DNA of 64,000 nt, from positions 1 to 64,000 of the forward strand of contig READ01000021.1 of the NCBI GenBank assembly GCA_004293675.1, in the 5' to 3' direction. Shown piece by piece: positions 8,390-15,171 of the stretch (the stretch's first letter is position 1; every line of letters starts with the position of its first letter). The position numbers and the translations under genes were made by a program. The stretch is from Betaproteobacteria bacterium. Its GTDB lineage: Bacteria; Pseudomonadota; Gammaproteobacteria; Burkholderiales; Casimicrobiaceae. The notes beneath the pieces are model-generated. The model had not been told where the DNA came from. It made no database searches and was given only the letters and a program-made list of their open reading frames with translations.

Positions 8390-9283
8390 TCAATCACCCG
8401 GTTCCGACAACACCGCTCGAATAGTGCGCCGTGCGATAGCTGATAGCGGTGAAAGCGAGTCGCGGTAGAAAGCGAGCGCGATCACGGACCAAGAAAGAGC
8501 CCATCCCCGCGCGCGCTGCCAGGTGGCATCGTCCACATCGACCGAGTCTCTAAAGCTTGGTCTGACCTTTCTGTCGAAAATGATCCAAGCTGCCATGACA
8601 TCCACTGCTGGATCACCGACGCGTGCGCCGCCGAAATCGATGACGGCACAGAGGCGCCCGTTGCGCAGCAACAAGTTTCCCGGCAACAGGTCTCCGTGAA
8701 CCCAACAGGGTGATCTTGTCCACGGGGCTGCACTCAGGGCCTGCTCCCAGATGTGCTCGGATTTCGGCATATCGATTTCGTTGCTCAGCGCGCGAATTGA
8801 GTTTCGCGTCTGTGTGTCACGCAGCCAGAGCGGTTCGCCTCGCATCATGCTGTCCGGCGGGATCGGGGTGCCATCGTACGGGGCGCTTCTCATCGCTACG
8901 ACGAATTGCGCCAGATCTTCGGCGAGCTGCTTTGCGTCAGCAATACGGGTGCTGCACAGCGACTCGCCTTCGATCCAGCCGTAAATACCCCAACGCCAAG
9001 GAAACGACGTTTCCGCTTCGCCCACCGCGAGCGGTGCCGGAATGGAAATCAGTGGGCTCGTCACATGGGGCGCGAGTATCGGCAACCAGTAGTGTTCTTT
9101 CTCAATTTGGCCGGCTGCGCTTTGGCTCATTGGTAGCCGAACGAGCATGGTGTCGCCAAGCCTAAAGAGCGCGTGATCAGTTCCGACGCTAGCCAATGCC
9201 GTGACGGATAAAGCACTCCACTGCGGAAACTGTGTTGCCACCAATGCTTCAACAAGTCTGGCGTCAGGCTGCACGTGAATCAT
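8390..9283 (-). CDS. Aminoglycoside phosphotransferase family kinase
   Basis: 297 residues. The catalytic loop CWVHGDLLPGNLLLRNG and metal-binding segment VIDFGGARVGDPAVDVMAAW are the APH family signatures, and an N-terminal lobe precedes them. GAGG seven bases upstream supports the ATG at 9283. Chromosomal members of this large family phosphorylate diverse small molecules, so resistance cannot be assumed from sequence. It stands alone between the questin-oxidase-like gene and the mazEF pair. Confidence 0.85.
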   Translation of the reverse strand: MIHVQPDARLVEALVATQFPQWSALSVTALASVGTDHALFRLGDTMLVRLPMSQSAAGQIEKEHYWLPILAPHVTSPLISIPAPLAVGEAETSFPWRWGIYGWIEGESLCSTRIADAKQLAEDLAQFVVAMRSAPYDGTPIPPDSMMRGEPLWLRDTQTRNSIRALSNEIDMPKSEHIWEQALSAAPWTRSPCWVHGDLLPGNLLLRNGRLCAVIDFGGARVGDPAVDVMAAWIIFDRKVRPSFRDSVDVDDATWQRARGWALSWSVIALAFYRDSLSPLSAIARRTIRAVLSEPGD

Positions 9284-9387
9284 GCCCAGTCCTCATGAAA
9301 ATCACCGCAGCAATGCCTGGGAAGCGCGCGATCACCATCGAGTTTCATGTTGTCGGTGTGGAGTCAACGTATGCCACGACGGTGCAA

Positions 9388-9732
9388 TCAGTCAGCAAGT
9401 ACAGCCCGCAAGCCATCCAAAACCTGTTCCATGATTTCAGCCGGGGCTTTCTCAACTAAAACGGCGCGCCGCGCTTGCCAGTCGAGTGCTTTGATTTGGT
9501 GTGTGTGAATCGAGCCGTCAGGGCGAAGCCCAGTTCCCATCAATGACACTAAAAACCCGCCTGTTCGAGCGAACTCTGCTGCGCCGTCCGAGATAGGGCA
9601 AACCCATGCGAGTTTCATGCGTGTGTTAAATGCTTTGGGTGAAACGACCAAGCAGAAATGATCGCCTTTCATTTCGCGACCCGATGCGGGATCAAATTGC
9701 AGATGCAGGATGTCTCCGCGCTCTGGCGTCAT
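9388..9732 (-). CDS. MazF/PemK-family toxin (endoribonuclease)
   Basis: 114 residues beginning MTPERGDILHLQFDPASGREMKGDHFCLVVSP, the conserved N terminus of PemK/ChpB-type mRNA interferases, with the later segment GLRPDGSIHTHQIKALDW. It overlaps the preceding antitoxin gene by four bases (ATGA), the usual sign of translational coupling in such modules. It probably cleaves mRNA when the antitoxin is degraded. The length and motifs look intact. Confidence 0.9.
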   Translation of the reverse strand: MTPERGDILHLQFDPASGREMKGDHFCLVVSPKAFNTRMKLAWVCPISDGAAEFARTGGFLVSLMGTGLRPDGSIHTHQIKALDWQARRAVLVEKAPAEIMEQVLDGLRAVLAD

Positions 9733-9971
9733 AGTTCGGTGCCAACCGACGTCAGTTCATCCCAGCCTTTGACGCGACGTGGCGCACGCGGAGTCGCAGC
9801 GAGTAGTTCATCGAGCGAGGGGCGAACCCGACCGGGGCGTAAGCGAAGTTCATTGCCGTGAATTTCAACAGCTAGCCGTGAGCCCGCCTGTAGCTGATTC
9901 TGTTCGACGAACGACTGCGGAACGGTGACGATGAGAGAGCCGCCGGAGCGGCGAAGAGCGGCAGTCAACAT
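9729..9971 (-). CDS. MazE/AbrB-type antitoxin
   Basis: 80 residues. The N-terminal swapped-hairpin DNA-binding fold is visible as LRRSGGSLIVTVPQSFVEQNQLQAGSRLAVEI. The C-terminal tail (RPSLDELLAATPR) is the part that usually wraps the toxin. It is the first gene of the module, and a 20-bp inverted repeat 18 bases upstream is a likely autoregulation site. AGGG precedes the ATG. Confidence 0.88.
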   Translation of the reverse strand: MLTAALRRSGGSLIVTVPQSFVEQNQLQAGSRLAVEIHGNELRLRPGRVRPSLDELLAATPRAPRRVKGWDELTSVGTEL

Positions 9972-9989
9972 AATAAAGCCCTTCTACTA

Positions 9990-10009
9990 AGTTTTACTAA
10001 AGTAAAACT
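9990..10009 (-). promoter_or_regulatory. Inverted-repeat operator upstream of mazEF-like module
   Basis: AGTTTTAC and GTAAAACT form perfect 8-bp arms around a 4-base spacer, immediately upstream of the antitoxin start. The position and symmetry fit an autoregulatory site for the antitoxin/toxin complex. Confidence 0.6.
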
Positions 10010-10023
10010 ATTGTAGCGTGGCT

Positions 10024-10055
10024 AAAAATAAAGCGCCGAGAGGCGCTTTATTTTT
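10024..10055 (-). terminator. Rho-independent terminator downstream of acnB
   Basis: A perfect 14-bp stem (arms AAAAATAAAGCGCC and GGCGCTTTATTTTT, 4-base loop) ends in a T-rich run in both directions. It lies 72 bases after the acnB stop and before the mazEF module, so it probably ends the acnB transcript. Read on the plus strand it could work as well. Confidence 0.85.
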
Positions 10056-10063
10056 CGAAGTGC

Positions 10064-10094
10064 GTTCATGGTTCGACAAGCTCACCACGAACGG
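10064..10094. repeat. Short dispersed-type inverted repeat
   Basis: GTTCATGGTTCG and, after AC, AAGCTCACCACGAAC make an imperfect hairpin of the kind (TTCGACAAGCTCA core) commonly scattered between genes in proteobacteria. Only one copy lies in this window, so its repeat status rests on recognition of the core. Confidence 0.4.
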
Positions 10095-10126
10095 GGTAAC
10101 GAAAACGCTACCCTAGCCGTAATGCT

Positions 10127-12724
10127 CTACGCTGTCACACTATCCGCCTTCTCATTAAACTCCGCCATTTCGTTGAAGTTCATGTAGCGATAAATGTTTG
10201 CGCCGTCTTTGTTGACGATGCCCATGTCGGCCAGATATTCCTCTTTCGTTGGGATGCGGCCAAGCTTGGAGCAGATGGCGGCGAGCTCGGCGCTTCCCAG
10301 ATACACGTCGGAATTCTTTCCTAAGCGATTGGGGAAGTTTCGGGTGGAGGTGCTCATCACGGTCGCGCCTTCTTTCACCTGGGCTTGGTTGCCCATGCAG
10401 AGCGAGCAGCCGGGCATTTCCATGCGAGCGCCAGCGGTGCCGAAGGTGTTGTAGTGGCCCTCGTCTGAGAGCTGAGCGGCATCCATCTTTGTCGGTGGCG
10501 CGATCCAGAGTTTTACTGGGATATCGCGCTTGCCTTCGAGCAGTTTGGAGGCAGCGCGGAAGTGACCGATGTTGGTCATGCAGCTACCGATAAACACTTC
10601 GTCGATCTTCGCGCCCGCGACATCGCTGAGCGTCTTTGCATCATCGGGATCGTTCGGGCAGCAGACGATGGGCTCGGTGATTTCGGCAAGATCGATTTCG
10701 ATGGTTGCAGCGTATTCTGCGTCGGCATCGGCTTTGAGCAACTTTGGATTGGCAAGCCACGCTTCCATGGCTTTAATGCGGCGAGCGATCGAGCGCGGAT
10801 CGGCGTAGCCGTCGGCGATCATCGCTTTGAGGAGCACGATGTTCGATTTCAAATACTCGATAACTGGCTCGTTGTTGAGCGCGACGGTACAACCGGCGGC
10901 GCTGCGCTCGGCGGAGGCATCGGCAAGCTCAAACGCTTGCTCAATTTTGAGATCTGGCAGACCTTCGATTTCGAGAATTCGGCCAGAGAAGATGTTGATC
11001 TTGCCTTGCTTGGCGACGGTCAAGTGACCGGCCTTGATCGCATAGAGCGGAATCGCGTGCACGAGATCACGTAGCGTCACGCCGGGCTGCATCTTGCCTT
11101 TGAAGCGCACGAGTACGCTCTCTGGCATATCAAGCGGCATGACACCGGTGGCGGCTGCGAAAGCTACGAGCCCCGAGCCTGCAGGGAACGAAATACCAAT
11201 CGGGAAACGTGTGTGGCTATCGCCGCCCGTGCCCACCGTATCGGGCAGCAACATGCGGTTTAACCACGAGTGAATAATGCCGTCGCCAGGGCGCAACGAG
11301 ATGCCGCCGCGCGTTGAAATAAAGTCAGGCAGTTCGTGATGCATCTTTACATCAACGGGCTTCGGATAGGCCGCCGTGTGGCAGAACGATTGCATGACGA
11401 GGTCGGATGAGAAGCCTAAGCAGGCGAGATCTTTCAACTCGTCGCGGGTCATGGGGCCCGTGGTGTCTTGTGAGCCCACGCTGGTCATCTTTGGCTCGCA
11501 GTAGGTGTCTGGGCGAACGCCTTTTCCTTCGGGAAGTCCGCATGCGCGACCGACCATCTTTTGCGCAAGCGTGTAGCCTTTGCCCGAATCTTTCGGTGCC
11601 ACAGGCAAGCGAAATAGCGTGCTCGCTGGCAGGCCCAACGCTTCGCGCGCCTTGCCGGTCAGTCCACGACCAACGATCAACGGAATGCGTCCACCGGCGC
11701 GAACCTCGTCGAGCAACACCAGATTCTTAAGCTGCGTTTCGGCGATGGTTTTGCCGTCTTTCGTTGCGGTGACTTTGCCAGTGGCGTGATCAAGCGAGAG
11801 CTCAACCACGTCGCCCATGTTCATCTGGGTGACGTCGATTTCAATCGGCAGTGCGCCCGCGTCTTCCATAGTGTTGTAGAAAATCGGCGCAATTTTGCTG
11901 CCGAGGCACACACCGCCGAAGCGCTTATTCGGGATAAACGGAATGTCGTCGCCGGTGTACCAAAGCACGCTGTTGGTGGCAGATTTGCGTGAGGAGCCCG
12001 TGCCCACCACGTCGCCAACGTAGGCCACGAGATTGCCCTTGGCGCGCAGATCGTTGATGAATTTCACCGGGCCGCGCTTGCCGTCCTCTTCGGGGGTGAT
12101 GCCGTCGCGCTTGTTCTTGAGCATCGCCAGCGCGTGCAGCGGAATGTCAGGGCGGCTCCACGCATCGGGCGCGGGTGACAGGTCATCCGTGTTGGTCTCG
12201 CCCGTCACTTTAAACACGGAAATCTTGATCGACTTTGGCACTTCGGGGCGCGAGGTAAACCACTCGGCGTCGGCCCAGCTTTGCAGTACGCCTTTGGCGT
12301 GTGCGTTGCCCTTGTCCGCTTTTTCTTTCACGTCGTGAAACTGATCGAACATCAGAAGCGTTTTCTTCAAGCGGCTCGCAGCGATGCCACCCACGAGCGC
12401 ATCGTCAAGCAAATCCACCATGGGCGAAATGTTGTAACCACCGAGCATGGTGCCCAACAGTTCGGTGGCTTTTTCGCGGGAAAGGAGCGGTGTCTTTTCG
12501 GTGCCGTGCGCCACTGCGGCCAGATAGCTGGCTTTGACCTTGGCGGCGTTGTCCACACCCGCCGGCACGCGGTGGGTGATGAGCTCGATGAGCGTCGCGT
12601 CTTCGCCCTTGGGCGGGTTTTTCAAGAGCTCAACGAGCTGCTCGGTTTGTTTTGCGCTCAAGGGCAGCGGTGGAATGCCAAGCGCGGCGCGCTCTGCAAC
12701 GTGTTGACGGTAGGCTTCTAGCAT
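10127..12724 (-). CDS. acnB: Bifunctional aconitate hydratase B / 2-methylisocitrate dehydratase
   Basis: 865 residues, normal for AcnB. The ATG at 12724 follows AGGAG closely; the longer open frame reading back into the vapC spacer is not used. It has the AcnB-type N-terminal HEAT-like domain ([16 protein letters not shown]), a swivel domain before the core, and the iron-sulphur cysteines late in the chain ([23 protein letters not shown]). It converts citrate to isocitrate and, in the methylcitrate cycle, hydrates 2-methylaconitate. It lies 34 bases after vapC with no visible room for its own promoter. Confidence 0.97.
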   Translation of the reverse strand: MLEAYRQHVAERAALGIPPLPLSAKQTEQLVELLKNPPKGEDATLIELITHRVPAGVDNAAKVKASYLAAVAHGTEKTPLLSREKATELLGTMLGGYNISPMVDLLDDALVGGIAASRLKKTLLMFDQFHDVKEKADKGNAHAKGVLQSWADAEWFTSRPEVPKSIKISVFKVTGETNTDDLSPAPDAWSRPDIPLHALAMLKNKRDGITPEEDGKRGPVKFINDLRAKGNLVAYVGDVVGTGSSRKSATNSVLWYTGDDIPFIPNKRFGGVCLGSKIAPIFYNTMEDAGALPIEIDVTQMNMGDVVELSLDHATGKVTATKDGKTIAETQLKNLVLLDEVRAGGRIPLIVGRGLTGKAREALGLPASTLFRLPVAPKDSGKGYTLAQKMVGRACGLPEGKGVRPDTYCEPKMTSVGSQDTTGPMTRDELKDLACLGFSSDLVMQSFCHTAAYPKPVDVKMHHELPDFISTRGGISLRPGDGIIHSWLNRMLLPDTVGTGGDSHTRFPIGISFPAGSGLVAFAAATGVMPLDMPESVLVRFKGKMQPGVTLRDLVHAIPLYAIKAGHLTVAKQGKINIFSGRILEIEGLPDLKIEQAFELADASAERSAAGCTVALNNEPVIEYLKSNIVLLKAMIADGYADPRSIARRIKAMEAWLANPKLLKADADAEYAATIEIDLAEITEPIVCCPNDPDDAKTLSDVAGAKIDEVFIGSCMTNIGHFRAASKLLEGKRDIPVKLWIAPPTKMDAAQLSDEGHYNTFGTAGARMEMPGCSLCMGNQAQVKEGATVMSTSTRNFPNRLGKNSDVYLGSAELAAICSKLGRIPTKEEYLADMGIVNKDGANIYRYMNFNEMAEFNEKADSVTA

Positions 12725-12758
12725 GGTGTTCTCCTGGTAGATATGAATGAAGTTGGGG

Positions 12759-13160
12759 TCACTGTTCGCCGGGAACAATGACCTTGAGACCTTTGAAATA
12801 GTCGCGGTGGAAACCGGTGTCGTAGGTGACTAATCCGTCGCACTGCATCAGCGCGTGCGCACCGATTAAAAAATCGGCAATGATGCGAGAGCGGGTGCCA
12901 CCGTTTTTTCGATATCGCTTTGACATTTCACCCGCACGGATTGCGGCTGATTCAGTTAGTGGTAAAAAAATGAAGCCGAGGCTCGCCAGTGTTTTCCGGG
13001 TCGTTTCGCTGTCGCCGTGGGCACAGATTTCCGCCAACGCAACCTCTGAAATTGCGAGTGGTCCGACCTGTGCAGTTTCGCTCAATGTTTGTGCGCTGGC
13101 CGCGGCGTTTGGGCCTGCAAACAGCATGTCAACGAGTACGCTTGAATCAACAGCGATCAT
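12759..13160 (-). CDS. vapC: VapC-type PIN-domain toxin
   Basis: 133 residues. The PIN-domain acidic residues are present: Asp in [12 protein letters not shown] near the start, Glu in SEVALAEIC, Asp in [11 protein letters not shown] and Asp in [13 protein letters not shown]. It overlaps the upstream antitoxin by four bases. PIN toxins cleave tRNA or rRNA. The gene seems intact and is followed directly by acnB. Confidence 0.92.
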   Translation of the reverse strand: MIAVDSSVLVDMLFAGPNAAASAQTLSETAQVGPLAISEVALAEICAHGDSETTRKTLASLGFIFLPLTESAAIRAGEMSKRYRKNGGTRSRIIADFLIGAHALMQCDGLVTYDTGFHRDYFKGLKVIVPGEQ

Positions 13161-13627
13161 TTTCTCTTTTGGACTTTAAGCGGCGCGCTGGAAGGCGTGC
13201 CGCTGCGAGTTGCTGCAGAAGAGCGACGCTGTGCTGGCTTATCGCGGGCCGCTACCGAGTGGCTGGACGGTTTGAGACTGTTTTTGCTAAGCGTTGCTTG
13301 CTTGGCGTTCCATTCCGCTTTGCGACGCGCATGGTCGGCGCGTATCTCTGGTGCGATGTACATATCGTCACGTAGCTCCTCCCACGGCTCAATCGGGTCG
13401 TTGGGAGCGCGTCCACGCAACTCACGCATGATGCTCTCAACCGTTTCGCCGGGCTCGGGCTTGAGGATGCCTCGTGCGCGGCTAAAAGCGTCATCGACCT
13501 TTTTGCGAATCACGAGCTTTCCGCCCTCAACGCTAAACGTGAGCAACACGCCCGGCGTCAAACCCAACTGATCGCGAATAGCCTTCGGAATCACAACTTG
13601 ACCGCGTTCTGCGAGGGTGGCTTCCAT
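13157..13627 (-). CDS. vapB: AbrB-family antitoxin of the vapBC module with a long basic tail
   Basis: 156 residues, about twice the usual length. Residues 1-45 are a SpoVT/AbrB domain (AERGQVVIPKAIRDQLGLTPG, VEGGKLVIRKK), and a segment about 60-90 with acidic patches may bind the toxin. From about residue 110 a low-complexity Ser/Ala/Lys/Arg tail follows. GGAG lies six bases before the ATG. Three evenly spaced heptamers upstream are a likely autoregulatory operator. Confidence 0.85.
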   Translation of the reverse strand: MEATLAERGQVVIPKAIRDQLGLTPGVLLTFSVEGGKLVIRKKVDDAFSRARGILKPEPGETVESIMRELRGRAPNDPIEPWEELRDDMYIAPEIRADHARRKAEWNAKQATLSKNSLKPSSHSVAARDKPAQRRSSAATRSGTPSSAPLKVQKRK

Positions 13628-13639
13628 TCAGTCTCCGAG

Positions 13640-13674
13640 GTATGAACAAACAGGTATGAATTATAAAGTATGAA
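13640..13674 (-). promoter_or_regulatory. Three direct heptamer repeats and promoter of vapBC
   Basis: GTATGAA occurs at 13640, 13654 and 13668, an exact 14-bp period, just upstream of the vapB start. On the coding strand the spacer between two of them reads TTTATAATTC, a good -10 box. Binding of VapB to the repeats would cover the promoter. Confidence 0.65.
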
Positions 13675-13729
13675 TTTGCTGCGATAGCGACGGTTCGACG
13701 GATGTCTTCAATCAGCTTTATTGCCAATT

Positions 13730-13813
13730 GCCTTGTGAATATTGCGCTTAACGACGATAGCTCAGACTTTTGAAAAGTCTAATAATCGTCTCGAAATCCT
13801 TTATTTACTTGGC
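13730..13813. repeat. 84-bp paired-hairpin element, copy 1
   Basis: The left end GCCTTGTGAATATTGCGC (13730-13747) and the right end ATCCTTTATTTACTTGGC (13796-13813) fit, in inverted orientation, the end motif of four other 84-bp copies in this window. The interior is also symmetric: GACGAT/ATCGTC and, at the centre, AGACTTTT-G-AAAAGTCT (13764-13780). It lies between vapB and the end of prpF and could also act as a weak terminator of the prp transcript, although no U-tract follows. Confidence 0.6.
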
Positions 13814-13858
13814 GTTACACAAAAAAGTCTATTTTCTAACTTATCCAACGTGACGGCG

Positions 13859-15049
13859 CTAACCCTTCACTGTCTCCAAAGGGAATCGCACAAAGCCTTC
13901 CATCAGTACCCTAGCGCTGCGGCTCATTACCGCTTTCTTAACTTGCCATTGCCCATCAATCAGCGCCGCTTCAGCGCCGACTAAGGTTGCGCCCGACGGG
14001 TGGCCGAAGCGTGCCTCTTTTCTGGCGCCACCGCCCGCCGCAGCGTTCACTAACGTGCCAGGAATACAGGCCGCGACAGCGATAGCCACCGATGCCGTGC
14101 CCATCATGGCGTGATGCAGCTTGCCCATCGATAGCGCGCGAACGCACAGATCGATGTCTTTCGCGTGCACTGGCTTGCCGCTTGAGGCGGTGTAGTTTTG
14201 AGCGGGCGCAACAAAGGCGATCTTTGGCGTGTGTTGACGCTTCAGCGCTTCGTCTGCTGTTTTGATGAGCCCCATCTTGAGCGCGCCTGCGGTGCGAATT
14301 TTTTCGAATAGGGCGAGCTTCGCTGCGTCGCCATTGATCGCGTCTTGCAACTCGGTGCCTGTACAACCGACGTCTGCGGCGTTCACAAAAATCGTGGGAA
14401 TGCCCGCTGTCGTCATTGTCGCTTGGAGCTTGCCAACGCCGGGTACGTCAAGTTCATCGATCAGATTGCCCGTCGGAAACAGTGCGCCACCGCCATCGGG
14501 ATCTTCGGCTGCTGGGTCCATGAACTCAAGCTGCACTTCAGCGGCGGGGAATGTGACGCCGTCCATCTCGAAATCACCTAGCTCTTGTACCTCGCCATTG
14601 GAAGTCGGCACGTGCGCGATGATCGTTTTACCGATGTTGACTTGCCAGATGCGAAGCGTGAGTTTGCCGTTTTCTGGAATACGTGAAGCTTCGATGAGTC
14701 CCTGCGCAACCGCGAACGGTCCGACGGCGGTCGTCAAATTGCCGCAGTTACCGCTCCAATCAACGAACGGCTTGTCGATGGAAATTTGTCCGAACAAATA
14801 ATCGATGTCGTGATCGGGGCGAGTGCTTTTCGAGAGGATCACGCACTTGCTGGTTGAGGACGTTGCGCCGCCCATACCGTCGATGTGTTTGCCGTACGGA
14901 TCGGGTGAGCCGATGATTCGCAGCAGCATCGCATCGAGTTTCGATCCGGGCGTGCGGGCGTCTGCTGGCAGGTCGTCTAACTTGATGAAGACGCCTTTTG
15001 ATGTGCCGCCTCGCATGTAGACGGCGGGGAGCTTGAATTGTTTTGTCAT
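13859..15049 (-). CDS. prpF: 2-methylaconitate cis-trans isomerase PrpF
   Basis: 396 residues, the usual PrpF length. Conserved segments are YMRGGTSKGVFI at the N terminus (with the family's catalytic lysine), GMGGATSSTSKC, and DWSGNCGNLT. PrpF isomerises the 2-methylaconitate made by AcnD and is needed for AcnD-type methylcitrate pathways, which agrees with acnD lying directly upstream on the same strand. A paired GC-rich repeat fills the spacer to acnD. Confidence 0.96.
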   Translation of the reverse strand: MTKQFKLPAVYMRGGTSKGVFIKLDDLPADARTPGSKLDAMLLRIIGSPDPYGKHIDGMGGATSSTSKCVILSKSTRPDHDIDYLFGQISIDKPFVDWSGNCGNLTTAVGPFAVAQGLIEASRIPENGKLTLRIWQVNIGKTIIAHVPTSNGEVQELGDFEMDGVTFPAAEVQLEFMDPAAEDPDGGGALFPTGNLIDELDVPGVGKLQATMTTAGIPTIFVNAADVGCTGTELQDAINGDAAKLALFEKIRTAGALKMGLIKTADEALKRQHTPKIAFVAPAQNYTASSGKPVHAKDIDLCVRALSMGKLHHAMMGTASVAIAVAACIPGTLVNAAAGGGARKEARFGHPSGATLVGAEAALIDGQWQVKKAVMSRSARVLMEGFVRFPLETVKG

Positions 15050-15070
15050 AAGATTTTGTAGTTGAAGAGA

Positions 15071-15156
15071 AACCCATCCCCACCCTAACCCTCCCCTTGA
15101 AGGGGAGGGGATCGACGCGTCTCCCCTTCAAGGGGGAGGTCGGGAGGGGGATGGTT
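15071..15156. repeat. GC-rich paired palindromic repeat, family A, inward pair (prpF-acnD spacer)
   Basis: Two units face each other. The left unit has AACCCATCCCCACCCTAA followed by the palindrome CCCTCCCCTTGAAGGGGAGGG. The right unit, inverted, begins with CTCCCCTTCAAGGGGGAG and ends GGGGGATGGTTTTC. The same unit recurs inside acnD, at both ends of the DUF559 cassette, near prpC and before sdhC. Confidence 0.85.
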
Positions 15157-15171
15157 TTCGTTTCGTTGCTT

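Noticed and set aside
8390-9283. Calling the APH-like kinase an antibiotic-resistance gene
   Set aside because: Only the general kinase motifs are visible. Chromosomal members of this family have many substrates, and nothing nearby suggests a resistance cassette.
15071-15156. Family A repeat read as a rho-independent terminator of acnD
   Set aside because: The stems are strong, but no T-run follows, and the same repeat is found inside a coding sequence and upstream of starts, so termination is not its defining role.
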